Assembly (NCBI RefSeq): GCF_019207025.1
Contig: NZ_JAEEGC010000124.1
Coordinates: 1 to 49,145 of the forward strand
DNA: 49,145 nt
Source: Clostridium thailandense
Lineage (GTDB): Bacteria > Bacillota > Clostridia > Clostridiales > Clostridiaceae
Direction: 5' to 3'
Of the stretch, positions 15,615 through 24,827 are shown piece by piece. The notes beneath the pieces are model-generated. The model was not told the origin of the DNA and made no database searches. It worked only from the letters and a program-made list of their open reading frames with translations. Made by a program: the position numbers and the translations under genes. Position 1 is the stretch's first letter. Every line of letters starts with the position of its first letter.

Positions 15615-15654
15615 AGCACCTTTCAAGCATATAAGAAGGAAGGGCGGTGAAAAT

Positions 15655-17622
15655 ATGATTAATGATGAGTTTAAAGCACAGATGATGAAAGATTTAAAGT
15701 ACGTTTCTGATTTTCAAAAGCAAATTGAAACAGCAGCTCAAAGGATAAATAAATCACAGATAGATTCAAATTTGATAAAAAAGAGCAAAAAAGAATTAGA
15801 TGAAATAAAGAAAACGGTACAAGAAGTAGAGAAAATGGGTAGATATATCAGATTTAATATACAGATGGGAGTAGAGCTTGTAAGAGAAACTAAACCTGTA
15901 GAAGTTACATTAAGAGTAAAAAATTCAATAAAAGAACAAATAAAAGAAGACTTTGAAGGTGTAAAAAAAGCTCTTAAATTTAATGAAGCAAGCAAGGCAA
16001 TTCATAATACTATAAAAGCTGCAAAACAATCTATAGAAAACATGTCAGATAAATTTAAAAGCAGTAAGGCATTTAAATTAATTAATAAACCTATAGAATA
16101 TACAATAAAAGCAAAAAAAATGATAGAAAAAGTTAAGATTTATGCCTTAAATAATGATAATGTTCTAAAGAGAATAGCAGAAACAAAAAAAGCAGTAAAT
16201 GAATTAAAAAAGAATGTTGCTATAACTATAGCAGCTAAAAATGCAGCAAAAGAAAGCATAAATGATTTAAAGAAAAATTTAAAGGATATTGGAAGTAAAC
16301 CATTTAATGCAATTATTAAAGCTAAGGATCAAACTAAAGGTGTTATAGATGGCATAAGAAAGAATATTAAATCCTTAAAAAAGTTAGCATTTGGGAGCAC
16401 AAGTAAAAAAATCTTTAATTCTACTATAGGAGAGGCCATGAAAATAGAAGATAGATTTACATCATCAGAAAATAAATCTAATACTGCAACTGGTCAGATA
16501 AAAAATATAAAGAAAAGTTTTGCTGGACTAGGTGCTAATTTTGTAGGGGTAAAAGATAATGGGCAAATTGAAGCAGGAGAGGTTTTTGACACATTTAAAA
16601 AACAATTATCAAAGGTAGTACCTTTATTAGATGCACTTAAGAAAAGTGATGCTTTTAAAGTAATTAAAAAAGATTTAAGCAATGTAGTATCAGGTGCCGG
16701 TAATAAGTTCAGTACTTTTATAGAAAATTTAATGAAAAATCCAAATAAACTTAAACAACAATTTGATAAATTATGGTCAAGCTTTAAATCGGGAATATCT
16801 GCTATAGTTAAACTTGGATCAGCAGTTGTAAGTCTAGTAGTTAAACTTAAACCTCTATTTGATATGATAGCCAAGCACCCTAAAACAGTAATAGGGCTAT
16901 TTACAGCATTTAAGATTGGTATACCGATAATCTCATCAATTGTGACGGCTTTCATAAAATTTAAAGAAATTAAAAAAGATATTGGATTGTTAAATACATC
17001 AATCAAAGCTTTTACAAGCGGAGCAACAAGTAGTTTTCTAAGTTTGTTTAAAGTTATGACGAAAAGTTCTGTAACTCTCATTATTTTAGCTATTATAGCT
17101 GTAGTTGTTATTTTATATAAAGCATGGACCGAAAATTGGGGGGGAATAAGAGAAAAAACACACGAAGTAATAGAATTTGTAAAAAAGAAAATAGAAAGTG
17201 TTAAAGAAACCTTTGAAAATGTAAAAAAGCAAGCTAGTGATTTTGTTGAAGAAACAAAGGTATATTGGCAAGGGCTAATTGAGTTTTTTAGACATCCGAT
17301 TCAAGGAACTATCAACTTAATAAAGACAATCAGTGGAGGCTCTGGAGGTAAAGTTATAGGTGATAAAATTGAAGGAAAAGCACTTGGAACAACCTATTTT
17401 AGCGGAGGGTGGACATGGATAGGAGAACAAGGTCCAGAACTTATGAAGCTTCCAGGAGGAACTCAGATAGTAGACAATAGAAAATCTCAAGCTATGGCAG
17501 GCAGTTCTTTAAGCATAGCAAAATTAGCAGATACCATAGTTGTCAGAGAAGATGCAGATATAGATAGAATAACATATGCACTAGCTAAAAAGTTAACTAA
17601 TGTAGGATTTAATTGTGCGTAG
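15655..17622 (+). CDS. xkdO: Tail tape measure protein (XkdO-like, short)
   Basis: 655 residues. Long lysine-rich helices and coiled coil occupy about residues 1-400, two or three hydrophobic segments lie at about 410-500 (VIGLFTAFKIGIPIISSIVT; LIILAIIAVVVILYKAW), and the C terminus has the GTTYFSGGWTWIGEQGPELM motif of phage tape measures. The length of this protein sets tail length; it is about half of PBSX XkdO, predicting a short tail. ATG at 15655 follows GGAAGGGCGG. The in-frame upstream codons come from palindrome D and are not counted. Confidence 0.86.
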   Translation: MINDEFKAQMMKDLKYVSDFQKQIETAAQRINKSQIDSNLIKKSKKELDEIKKTVQEVEKMGRYIRFNIQMGVELVRETKPVEVTLRVKNSIKEQIKEDFEGVKKALKFNEASKAIHNTIKAAKQSIENMSDKFKSSKAFKLINKPIEYTIKAKKMIEKVKIYALNNDNVLKRIAETKKAVNELKKNVAITIAAKNAAKESINDLKKNLKDIGSKPFNAIIKAKDQTKGVIDGIRKNIKSLKKLAFGSTSKKIFNSTIGEAMKIEDRFTSSENKSNTATGQIKNIKKSFAGLGANFVGVKDNGQIEAGEVFDTFKKQLSKVVPLLDALKKSDAFKVIKKDLSNVVSGAGNKFSTFIENLMKNPNKLKQQFDKLWSSFKSGISAIVKLGSAVVSLVVKLKPLFDMIAKHPKTVIGLFTAFKIGIPIISSIVTAFIKFKEIKKDIGLLNTSIKAFTSGATSSFLSLFKVMTKSSVTLIILAIIAVVVILYKAWTENWGGIREKTHEVIEFVKKKIESVKETFENVKKQASDFVEETKVYWQGLIEFFRHPIQGTINLIKTISGGSGGKVIGDKIEGKALGTTYFSGGWTWIGEQGPELMKLPGGTQIVDNRKSQAMAGSSLSIAKLADTIVVREDADIDRITYALAKKLTNVGFNCA

Positions 17623-17635
17623 GAGGTGTGAATAA

Positions 17636-18076
17636 GTGGAATTTTGGTTAATACAAGATGAAAAAAATTTTCGATTTCCAGTGCTACCTTCAGAATTTAA
17701 TATACCTAATGAAATAAATGTAGATACTTTTAATGTAGAAAATTTCGGAGAAATAAGCTTTATAGGCAAGAGTAAACTTTCTAATATATCTATCAGCAGT
17801 TTTTTTCCTAATGAAAAATATAACTTTTGCCAGTATTCGAATTTTCCAAAGCCTTATGAATGTGTGAAGTTAATAAAAGATTGGCAGCAAAGTGGTAAAC
17901 CAATAAGGTTTATAATTACTGAAGCAGATGCAATACAGGGTGTTAGAGATGTAAATATGCTGTGTATTATAGAAAGCTTTATTTATGGAGAAAAATATGG
18001 AGATAGAGATGTCTACTTTACATTGGAACTTAGGGAATACAGAATTGTAGAGGAGGGTCAAGGTGTTAACTATTAA
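17636..18076 (+). CDS. xkdP: XkdP-like tail/baseplate protein without LysM
   Basis: 146 residues. FWLIQDEKNFRFPVLPSEFN, FGEISFIGKSKLSNISISSF and the final VYFTLELREYRIVEE match the N-terminal domain of XkdP/YqbP proteins that sit between tape measure and hub. The C-terminal LysM peptidoglycan-binding domain found in longer members is missing. The GTG start follows AGGAGGTG, 13 bases after the tape-measure gene, and the end overlaps the next gene by 14 bases. Confidence 0.75.
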   Translation: MEFWLIQDEKNFRFPVLPSEFNIPNEINVDTFNVENFGEISFIGKSKLSNISISSFFPNEKYNFCQYSNFPKPYECVKLIKDWQQSGKPIRFIITEADAIQGVRDVNMLCIIESFIYGEKYGDRDVYFTLELREYRIVEEGQGVNY

Positions 18077-19040
18077 AGCCTTTTATGATAATAAAGCTTT
18101 GCAGGATATAACCCATATGTGTAAGAGTATACAAATAAGTGGCGATGTTAGTCAGGTAGCGAGAAAATTGGATATAACGATGGCATATCCAATTACAGAC
18201 AGTAATCAGCCTAGGTTTCAAGTAGGTACAGGAACTTTAGTAACAGTATTTGAGGATAACAAAGAAATATATAGAGGATTTGTTCAAGATAGGGAAATAA
18301 ATTCTGGTAATCAAGAGGTTGTATTTACAGCATACGATTATTTAATTTATTTACTGAAGTCCAAGGTAACCTATAATTTTTCTGACATCAATTCAGAGTA
18401 TGCTGTAGAAAAGATATGTTCGGACTTAGGACTAAAATATAATTGGATACCCCAAACAGGAATTAAAATCAATAGATTAATTCAAAATATGTCAGCCTAT
18501 GAGGCAATTATGGAGATCTACACACAAGTAAGTAAAATAGATGGACAAAGATATTATCCTTATGCTGATTATGACATGTTATCAGTAATGGGAAAAGGAA
18601 AGCTAGTTGATGATATAGTTCTAAGTTCATTAACCAATATCAATGCCACCTCATATAAAGATACAACAAGCAACATGGTCAATAAGATTATTGTTTATGA
18701 TGAAAATAATTATTGGGTTGGGGAAGTTGCTAATGCTGCAGATGTAAAATACTATGGAGTGTTTCAAGATATTTACCAAAAAGAAGAGGATAAAGACTGG
18801 AGAACTGTTGCAAATAATATGCTTCATGGCAGGGATATTGAAATTAATGTAACTGCATTAGGCAATTATAGATGTAAAACTGGATGGGCTGTAAGAGTAA
18901 AAATACCTTATGTTGATATTTTAGCTGATACTGTAATGTATATAGATACAGACACACATACATGGAATGTTGCAACTGGTATGCACACTATGGATTTAAA
19001 ATTAAATTTAAATAATGTTATGGATTTAAAGGAGGATTAG
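18063..19040 (+). CDS. xkdQ: XkdQ-like baseplate hub protein (gpD-like)
   Basis: 325 residues, the same size class as Bacillus XkdQ. It starts LTIKAFYDNKALQDITHMCK and has the hub pattern RKLDITMAYPITDSNQPRFQ, GTGTLVTVFEDNKEIYRGFV and a later CSDLGLKYNWIPQTGI segment seen in late-control gpD/gp27-like hub proteins. It would form the central hub from which tube and spike extend. The GTG start lies inside the preceding gene after GGAGGGT, indicating coupled translation. Confidence 0.8.
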   Translation: MLTIKAFYDNKALQDITHMCKSIQISGDVSQVARKLDITMAYPITDSNQPRFQVGTGTLVTVFEDNKEIYRGFVQDREINSGNQEVVFTAYDYLIYLLKSKVTYNFSDINSEYAVEKICSDLGLKYNWIPQTGIKINRLIQNMSAYEAIMEIYTQVSKIDGQRYYPYADYDMLSVMGKGKLVDDIVLSSLTNINATSYKDTTSNMVNKIIVYDENNYWVGEVANAADVKYYGVFQDIYQKEEDKDWRTVANNMLHGRDIEINVTALGNYRCKTGWAVRVKIPYVDILADTVMYIDTDTHTWNVATGMHTMDLKLNLNNVMDLKED

Positions 19041-19041
19041 A

Positions 19042-19407
19042 GTGGAAGATAGTTATTCAAAGTTGATAAATATTATTAAACAACATGGCGCTGCCTATAA
19101 CCCTCCCAGCATTGATATAGGTGTTGTTATAAGCAATAGCCCTCTAACTATAAAAATAGGAGATCTGCAATTGACAAAGAATAACTTGCTAATTGCAGAT
19201 TTTTTATTGCCAAATTATAAAAGAAAAATGAGTATACCACAGGTAAGTGCTAGTGGAAGCACTTCAAATGGACAAATAACATCTGTAGCTATTCCAGATG
19301 GAGAATTAAGTTTGACAGATGGATTAAAAGAAAATGATATAGTAGCCTGTTTAGCTACAGAGGATAGACAAAGGTATATAGTTTTATGCAGGGTGGTGAA
19401 GGTATGA
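19042..19407 (+). CDS. xkdR: XkdR-like baseplate protein (DUF2577)
   Basis: 121 residues. YSKLINIIKQHGAAYNPPSI at the N terminus followed by a beta-rich OB-like stretch (GVVISNSPLTIKIGDLQLTK, DIVACLATEDRQRYIVLCRV) is the DUF2577 pattern. These small proteins belong to the spike/hub region of PBSX-like baseplates. The GTG start follows GGAGG, one base past the hub gene stop, and its TGA overlaps the next ATG. Confidence 0.78.
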   Translation: MEDSYSKLINIIKQHGAAYNPPSIDIGVVISNSPLTIKIGDLQLTKNNLLIADFLLPNYKRKMSIPQVSASGSTSNGQITSVAIPDGELSLTDGLKENDIVACLATEDRQRYIVLCRVVKV

Positions 19408-19835
19408 TTTTCCCACAGTTAAATATAAATGTTGATAATGTTATAGATCAAATCACAGAAGAAAGCAAAAAGACTGTTCCTAAAGAATATGCTTGGGATT
19501 TTGAAAACAATGATTTTTTATTAAGGGATGGTAAGTTTGTGATAGTTGAAGGAATAGAAGCCTTAAGGGTATGGATATGGAAGGCACTTCAGACAGTAAG
19601 AATGAAATATAGCATTTACAGCGATAAATATGGCCATGATTTAGACAGTATCGTGGGTAAGGGCTTTAGTAAAGCTTTAATAGAAACTGAAGCTAAAAGA
19701 CTTACATGGGAGTGTTTAAGGGCAAATTCCCATATTTTAAGGCTTGAGAATTTTTCAATAGCTTTAAACAAGGATATGCTGAATATTAATTTTACTGCAA
19801 TAACTGATTTAGGGGAGGTGAGTGTAAGTGTATAG
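19404..19835 (+). CDS. xkdS: XkdS-like baseplate wedge protein (DUF2634, gp25-like)
   Basis: About 143 residues. IVEGIEALRVWIWKALQTVR followed by MKYSIYSDKYGHDLDSIVGK is the gp25/XkdS signature, a lysozyme-like wedge protein that nucleates sheath attachment. The ATG at 19404 overlaps the preceding stop as ATGA and has AGGGTGG at suitable spacing. Its own stop overlaps the start of the baseplate J gene. Confidence 0.82.
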   Translation: MIFPQLNINVDNVIDQITEESKKTVPKEYAWDFENNDFLLRDGKFVIVEGIEALRVWIWKALQTVRMKYSIYSDKYGHDLDSIVGKGFSKALIETEAKRLTWECLRANSHILRLENFSIALNKDMLNINFTAITDLGEVSVSV

Positions 19836-20889
19836 TGAAGATTATAAAATCATTTTGAATAGAATGTTAAACAATGTTTCAAATGACATAGATAAAACAG
19901 AGGGGTTCTTGGTTCAGGATGCTCTTTCTCCTGCTTCAATGGAGTTTTCCAATGCTTATTCAAAATTGGATGAAGTGCTTAACAAAGTTTTTGCACATAC
20001 AGCAGCTAAAAATGGCTTTAGTGAAGAGCTTGAAAAAAGATGTGAAGAGTTTGGAATAACTAGAAAACCAGGGACACCTTCCGTTGGACAAGTAAGCTTT
20101 ACTGGCAATGAAAATACAGCTATACCAATTGGAACGATAGTTCAAACCTCTGGTGGACTACAATATTATACAACTGACAATGGAACTATCCAGGGAGGAA
20201 ATGCTGCAGTTAACATTCAAGCTTTAAAGGTTGGAAACGCCTATAATGTCCCAGCGAATACAATAAATAAATTGCCTGTTCAAATAGTAGGGATAACTGG
20301 AGTAACAAATACAGAACCAACTACCGGAGGAACAGAGATAGAAAGCAATGAGGAGTTATTAAACAGACTATTGTTACAGGTACAAAAACCAGCAACCAGT
20401 GGTAATATTAATCACTATAAAATATGGGCTACAGAGGTAAATGGTGTAGGAGATGCAATAGTAATTCCAACATGGAATGGATCGGGAACTGTTAAGGTAA
20501 TTATTTTAGATAGCAATAAGCATTCACCTTCTCAAAAGCTTATAGATGAAGTTACAGCACACATAGAAGAAGAAAGACCTATAGGAGCTGAAGTTACAAT
20601 AGCAGGAGCAGTAGAAATTCCTATAGATATTTCAGTTACCCTTCAGCTTGAAAGCGGAGCAGATATTAATTCAGTAAGAGAAGAAATAGAAAAAGGAATA
20701 TCAAATTATTTGAATGGAATTGCATTTAAAAGTTCCCTGGTGAGATATACAAGAATTGAGAATGTACTATTAGATATATCAAGAATAGTAGATTATTCTA
20801 ATCTGAAGGTTAACGATGATTTTTTAAATATAGAAATTCCACAGGGAAACGTTGCAAGTTTAGGGATGGTGACAGTAAATGCAGCTTAA
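19828..20889 (+). CDS. xkdT: Baseplate J-like protein (XkdT)
   Basis: 353 residues. RTPG-like turn (TRKPGTPSVGQVSFTGNENT), IPIGTIVQTSGGLQYYTTDN, NVPANTINKLPVQIVGITGV and ESNEELLNRLLLQVQKPATS are hallmark blocks of the Baseplate_J/gp6 family. This wedge protein forms the iris that opens during contraction. The GTG start lies inside the XkdS-like gene after GGGGAGGTG, and the end overlaps the XkdU-like gene, so the whole baseplate set is coupled. Confidence 0.9.
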   Translation: MYSEDYKIILNRMLNNVSNDIDKTEGFLVQDALSPASMEFSNAYSKLDEVLNKVFAHTAAKNGFSEELEKRCEEFGITRKPGTPSVGQVSFTGNENTAIPIGTIVQTSGGLQYYTTDNGTIQGGNAAVNIQALKVGNAYNVPANTINKLPVQIVGITGVTNTEPTTGGTEIESNEELLNRLLLQVQKPATSGNINHYKIWATEVNGVGDAIVIPTWNGSGTVKVIILDSNKHSPSQKLIDEVTAHIEEERPIGAEVTIAGAVEIPIDISVTLQLESGADINSVREEIEKGISNYLNGIAFKSSLVRYTRIENVLLDISRIVDYSNLKVNDDFLNIEIPQGNVASLGMVTVNAA

Positions 20890-21415
20890 AGGTTATGTAC
20901 CATCTTATTTATTAGAAAGTAAGATTTTCAATATTAATTATGAAGTTCAACAAAAAGAAATAGATTTTTATAGTGAAAGTATAAAAGATCTAGTGGATCA
21001 ATGCTTTGTAGATGCAGCAACCTGGGGCTTAAAGTTTTGGGAAGAATTTTTAGGAATAACAGTTGACGAGAACAAAGCTTTAGATTATAGAAGAAGTACC
21101 ATAAAAGCAAAGCTTAGAGGAACAGGAACAATAACAGTAAAATTAATAAAAAATGTGGCTGAAAGTTTTAGTAATGGAGAGGTAGAAATTACTGAAAATA
21201 TTCAGCCTTTTACTTTTGAAGTTAAATTTGTAGGTTCAAGAGGTATTCCTCCTAATTTAGAGGATTTAAAAAGTGCAATAAATGAAATAAAACCAGCTCA
21301 TTTATCTGTTCAGTATAAATTTACTTATACAGTTTGGAAGGAAGTAAAAAACTTAACTTGGGGTCAGGCTAAGAATGATAGCTGGAATAATTTAAAAGTA
21401 AGGAAGGTGATATAA
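20879..21415 (+). CDS. xkdU: XkdU-like tail protein (DUF2313, YmfQ type)
   Basis: 178 residues. LKGYVPSYLLESKIFNINYE, VDAATWGLKFWEEFLGITVD and NKALDYRRSTIKAKLRGTGT are the expected blocks of the DUF2313/gpI-like family that joins baseplate wedge to tail fibres. Its ATG overlaps the end of the baseplate J gene by 11 bases and the fibre gene starts one base after its stop. Confidence 0.85.
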   Translation: MQLKGYVPSYLLESKIFNINYEVQQKEIDFYSESIKDLVDQCFVDAATWGLKFWEEFLGITVDENKALDYRRSTIKAKLRGTGTITVKLIKNVAESFSNGEVEITENIQPFTFEVKFVGSRGIPPNLEDLKSAINEIKPAHLSVQYKFTYTVWKEVKNLTWGQAKNDSWNNLKVRKVI

Positions 21416-21416
21416 A

Positions 21417-23654
21417 GTGGCGGATTCAACTATTAATTTAGGGCTTGTAAAACCCTCTGATAATGAAATTGCAGACATACAAGTGATAAATAAAAATATG
21501 GATAAGATAGATACTGTGGTAATAGCAAAGTTACTTGAAGCCAAAGGATATACGGATGATAAAATAGCTCAATTAATTAATTCATCACCAGAGGCTATGG
21601 ACACTCTTAAAGAATTAGCAGATGCAATGGGAGATGATCCTAATTTTAGAACTACTATTCTAAACATGCTTTCAAGTAAGGCAAACAGCTCAGATTTGAC
21701 GAGTTTGTTGCAGGATTATATTACGCATAAGGCAGATAATGCGTCAGAAAGCAAAGCAAGTCATATGCAAATTGCTACACAGGCAGAGGTTACAAATGGA
21801 ACTGGAGCAACTAAAGCAGTATCACCGGCTTATTTAAAAACAGAACTAAATAAAAAATTAAATATTACTGATTATAATCCTCATGACCCTGACAATGGAA
21901 GATACCAATCTGATTTTGGGTTTGAGAATGCTGTTTATGATTCAATTAATAGCTTATCTAATAATCAGTTCAGCCTATTTTCTGACAATCCTGTAACTAC
22001 TAAACAAAAGGCAGGTAATGGTAATACACAACTACTTAGAGGGATTGGAAGTGAATGTTGGGGACAAAGATTACCTTCGTCGATTGTGTCTTCAATAAAG
22101 AGTATAAATTATGTAGAATTGGAGTTAACAGGAACCATATATGATTCATCACTCCCAATAACAATGGAAATATATAATGTGACAAAAAGTACTTTATTGG
22201 CAACAGTAACAAACTCTACTCCATTAGCCACGGGATATATAAGATTTACTTTAAGTACACCTATTAGGCTCACTAGCACTGATACTATAGATATAAGATT
22301 CAGAATTGTAAGTGGAATTTCAGGCACAGCAGTATGCAATTTGAATGGTTCTGGTAGTAATGATGGTTTATTAGGGTATGCAATAACGAGTTCAAATACA
22401 TGGGGTACAATTACAGAACAAAGTAGTTATACATTATCAATCAAGATTAATACAGGTGGAAATTCAATACTAAGTGGTACAGTAACAAAAACTTATACCC
22501 CTTCAGACTTGAAAAGATGGGGTAATGCAAAATGGACACAAACTACTGTGGCAAGTGGTAGTAGTATTGTATGTGATGTGTTGCCATTAAATAGTCAACC
22601 AAATGCTATACCTGCAATGATAAGTAATACTGCTCCTAGTGGTATTGCAAGTGCTAGTTCAATATATAATTCTACTTATGACGCATATCATGCTTTTGAT
22701 GGGACTGTTTCAGGTACAAGTTTTTGGGTAACTACAAGTTTAACAGGGTGGTTAAGATATCAATTTGCTTTATCTAAAAAAATAATAAAATATTCCATCC
22801 AAAATCAATATGTGGCTAGAGCACCAAAAAATTGGACTTTTCAAGGAAGCAATGATGGCTCTACATGGACAACATTAGACACACAGACAAATATAAGTTG
22901 GTCTAGTGATAGTGCTGAGTTAACTTTTAATATTAATAACTCAAGTTCTTATACTTATTATCAGATTAATATTACTGCTAATAACGGTGATAGTAGTTAT
23001 CTTTCAGTTCAAAAGTTTAAAATATATGAAGCTGAAATTAAACTTAAATCCAACGTAACATCGATAGCAGATTTAAGCGATATAGACATAACACAGTATC
23101 AAAGTTTAAATGTTAAATGGACTTTAACAAGAGTAAATACAACAGATACAAGTCCTACTGTAGGTAATCCTAGTGTCACATGGGAAGGGAAGTTAGGTGA
23201 TGATGGTGGACTTATAAAGATAATGAAAGATATCACTATTCCATCCGACACATCACAATTAGATATAAATGTCCCAACTGGATACACTTATTACAAAGTA
23301 TTAATTGAAAATCTTAGGACAGATCAAACATCAGCCGGACAATTATATGTAAGATTTAATAACGATACAGGAGCGAACTATAATGGAGGAGCTAATCAAA
23401 TCCAAAGTAGTGCATCTGCTGTTGCTCTAAGTACAGATGCAGTTGGTTCTTCATTTTTACTAGATGTAGTAAATATATTATCTTCAAATCCTAAAATAGT
23501 ATATTTAACTGGCGGAAAACCTTCATTAACTGCTATATCAAATTATACAGAGTATTGGGGTAATACATCTGCAAATATATCAACTATAAGTTTATTAATG
23601 TCAACTGGTAAATTAAAAGCAGGTGCTACTATAAAAGTATGGGGGTGTAAGTAA
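21417..23654 (+). CDS. Tail fibre / receptor-binding protein with discoidin-like domain
   Basis: 745 residues. The N terminus (STINLGLVKPSDNEIADIQV, then a helical linker) is the baseplate-attaching part seen in clostridial fibres; it is followed by repetitive Thr/Ser/Asn-rich beta sequence. At about residues 395-540 lies an F5/8 type C (discoidin) carbohydrate-binding domain (AFDGTVSGTSFWVTTSLTGW, APKNWTFQGSNDGSTWTTLD, YYQINITANNGD). The last 150 residues are again beta-rich. This protein should decide target specificity by binding a surface sugar. No separate fibre chaperone is seen. GTG start after AAGGTGAT. Confidence 0.85.
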   Translation: MADSTINLGLVKPSDNEIADIQVINKNMDKIDTVVIAKLLEAKGYTDDKIAQLINSSPEAMDTLKELADAMGDDPNFRTTILNMLSSKANSSDLTSLLQDYITHKADNASESKASHMQIATQAEVTNGTGATKAVSPAYLKTELNKKLNITDYNPHDPDNGRYQSDFGFENAVYDSINSLSNNQFSLFSDNPVTTKQKAGNGNTQLLRGIGSECWGQRLPSSIVSSIKSINYVELELTGTIYDSSLPITMEIYNVTKSTLLATVTNSTPLATGYIRFTLSTPIRLTSTDTIDIRFRIVSGISGTAVCNLNGSGSNDGLLGYAITSSNTWGTITEQSSYTLSIKINTGGNSILSGTVTKTYTPSDLKRWGNAKWTQTTVASGSSIVCDVLPLNSQPNAIPAMISNTAPSGIASASSIYNSTYDAYHAFDGTVSGTSFWVTTSLTGWLRYQFALSKKIIKYSIQNQYVARAPKNWTFQGSNDGSTWTTLDTQTNISWSSDSAELTFNINNSSSYTYYQINITANNGDSSYLSVQKFKIYEAEIKLKSNVTSIADLSDIDITQYQSLNVKWTLTRVNTTDTSPTVGNPSVTWEGKLGDDGGLIKIMKDITIPSDTSQLDINVPTGYTYYKVLIENLRTDQTSAGQLYVRFNNDTGANYNGGANQIQSSASAVALSTDAVGSSFLLDVVNILSSNPKIVYLTGGKPSLTAISNYTEYWGNTSANISTISLLMSTGKLKAGATIKVWGCK

Positions 23655-23860
23655 TGGCAGATAAATTAATAGTAAGCATAGATGGAATAATAGTAGAAGG
23701 AAACTTTACAGAAGAAGAAAAAGAAGCTATAGAGCAACAAAAACAAAATGAATTATTAAATCCTCAAATTATAGTTGAACCTGTAGATGCCGAAAAGGTA
23801 GCTATGGCAGAAGCTATAATAGATTTAGAAGCACGTTTAAGTGTTTTAGAAAATAAATAG
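23654..23860 (+). CDS. Small phage tail-region protein
   Basis: 68 residues (ADKLIVSIDGIIVEGNFTEE... AEAIIDLEARLSVLENK), with a glutamate-rich middle and C-terminal helix. The ATG overlaps the fibre stop (TAATG). Small proteins of this kind sit between fibre and XkdX genes in PBSX-like elements (XkdW position). I do not recognise a defined function. Confidence 0.7.
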   Translation: MADKLIVSIDGIIVEGNFTEEEKEAIEQQKQNELLNPQIIVEPVDAEKVAMAEAIIDLEARLSVLENK

Positions 23861-23877
23861 AAAGAAGGAATGTAAAA

Positions 23878-24042
23878 ATGAAACAATATTTAATAGTATC
23901 TTATGCTTATTTAGTAAAGGTTGGAGTTTGGGATTTAGATATTACAGAAGGTTCTACGAAGAAAGTAGTTCCAGAATCTTATAGAGCTGCAGTAGCAGAA
24001 TACTTAGCTAATCAAGAAGTTGCAACAACTGTGACACAATAG
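23878..24042 (+). CDS. xkdX: XkdX family small protein
   Basis: 54 residues (MKQYLIVSYAYLVKVGVWDL ... YRAAVAEYLA). The pattern of an aromatic-rich N terminus, VxxGxxxL and a YR-AVxxYL motif is that of XkdX proteins found after fibre genes in PBSX and related phages. Function unknown. GAAGGAATG lies upstream and it follows the previous gene by 17 bases. Confidence 0.72.
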   Translation: MKQYLIVSYAYLVKVGVWDLDITEGSTKKVVPESYRAAVAEYLANQEVATTVTQ

Positions 24043-24146
24043 AAAACAATTATGAAATAAAATACATAATATTTTATTTTTTGAGCTACTTTTTGAAGAG
24101 TTTCGTATATATAATCAAGATAAGATTTTAGAGGGAGGTATTAACT

Positions 24147-24413
24147 ATGTCAAAGGAAAATGAAAAATTAACGAAAGCAGAACTCCAAGATGAGCAGTTA
24201 GATACTGTATTAGGAGGTGCTGGTACTTTAAAGTATGCTGGTAATACCTACATTTGCAGCAATGAAACAGCTACATCAGAAGATTTTCGTAAGTGTAGTA
24301 GTGAAAATATGTGTAAAAACCATATATGCCCTGGTTACGTCTATGATAATAATCACAGACGTATTGAAGGTTTAACCCAATGTAATTGTTGTATTTATTA
24401 CTCTGTCAATTAG
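24147..24413 (+). CDS. Cys-rich peptide with double-glycine leader (RiPP/bacteriocin-like)
   Basis: 88 residues. The first 24 form an acidic leader with an ELQDEQLDTVLGGAG end, a Gly-Gly processing site at residues 23-24. The remaining 64 residues contain seven cysteines (including CNCC) and several tyrosines and asparagines. This looks like a class II bacteriocin or a modified-peptide precursor exported by a peptidase-containing ABC transporter. No transporter, maturase or immunity gene is nearby. AGGGAGG precedes the ATG and a terminator follows, so it is a free-standing unit. The family is not recognised. Confidence 0.6.
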   Translation: MSKENEKLTKAELQDEQLDTVLGGAGTLKYAGNTYICSNETATSEDFRKCSSENMCKNHICPGYVYDNNHRRIEGLTQCNCCIYYSVN

Positions 24414-24470
24414 AAAGCCAACAATATGAAATCAAGGCGTCTAAAAGAAGTTTGAGAATTTGAAAAAAAT

Positions 24471-24510
24471 AACAAGTCCATATGCTAGTTTATTTTGGAC
24501 TTGTTATTTT
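24471..24510 (+). terminator. Terminator after the double-glycine peptide gene
   Basis: AACAAGTCCA pairs perfectly with TGGACTTGTT across a 15-base loop, followed by ATTTT. Confidence 0.75.
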
Positions 24511-24673
24511 CTTTCAAATGCCTAAACTTGTTTTTATCAGCATATTTATCATATGCGGTATATTTAATAATTTTTCCATCAGTTTCATACTCTACAAGTT
24601 TGTTATGGAATAGAAGTTCACAAGTAACCATATTTTCTAAGGCTTTTTTACCGCTTGGTGTAAAAATATCCAT
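24485..24673 (-). CDS. Small hypothetical protein (doubtful)
   Basis: About 62 residues on the minus strand (MDIFTPSGKKALENMVTCEL ... KYADKNKFRH). The composition looks protein-like and ends within the terminator hairpin, but no convincing ribosome binding site precedes the start. An overlapping plus-strand frame reads as hydrophobic noise. It may be a real small accessory gene or the remnant of one; not recognised. Confidence 0.35.
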   Translation of the reverse strand: MDIFTPSGKKALENMVTCELLFHNKLVEYETDGKIIKYTAYDKYADKNKFRHLKENNKSKIN

Positions 24674-24730
24674 CACTAATACTTGTAAATGTAAAATAAG
24701 TTCGTAACAGAAAGATTTTACGTATGTATT

Positions 24731-24802
24731 TATACTTGTTAATATAGATTAATGTGTATTGATAAGTATAAAAATGACAAATAAATTTTAAAAATGTATA
24801 AT
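24731..24802 (+). promoter_or_regulatory. Inverted repeat and promoter of ribbon-helix-helix cassette 1
   Basis: TATACTTGTTAATA (24731-24744) and TATTGATAAGTATA (24757-24770) are near-complements and precede TATAAT (24797-24802) with the shared downstream block CATCC. The same TATAATCAT core recurs at 26350 and 27262 before the other two cassettes. The inverted repeat may be where the encoded small DNA-binding protein acts. Confidence 0.5.
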
Positions 24803-24827
24803 CATCCTTAATATGGGGTGTTTATAT

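Noticed and set aside
15544..15654. A longer tape-measure start giving 37 extra N-terminal residues
   Set aside because: The extra codons run through the right arm of palindrome D, are Cys/Leu-rich unlike the rest, and have no ribosome binding site. ATG at 15655 has GGAAGGGCGG.
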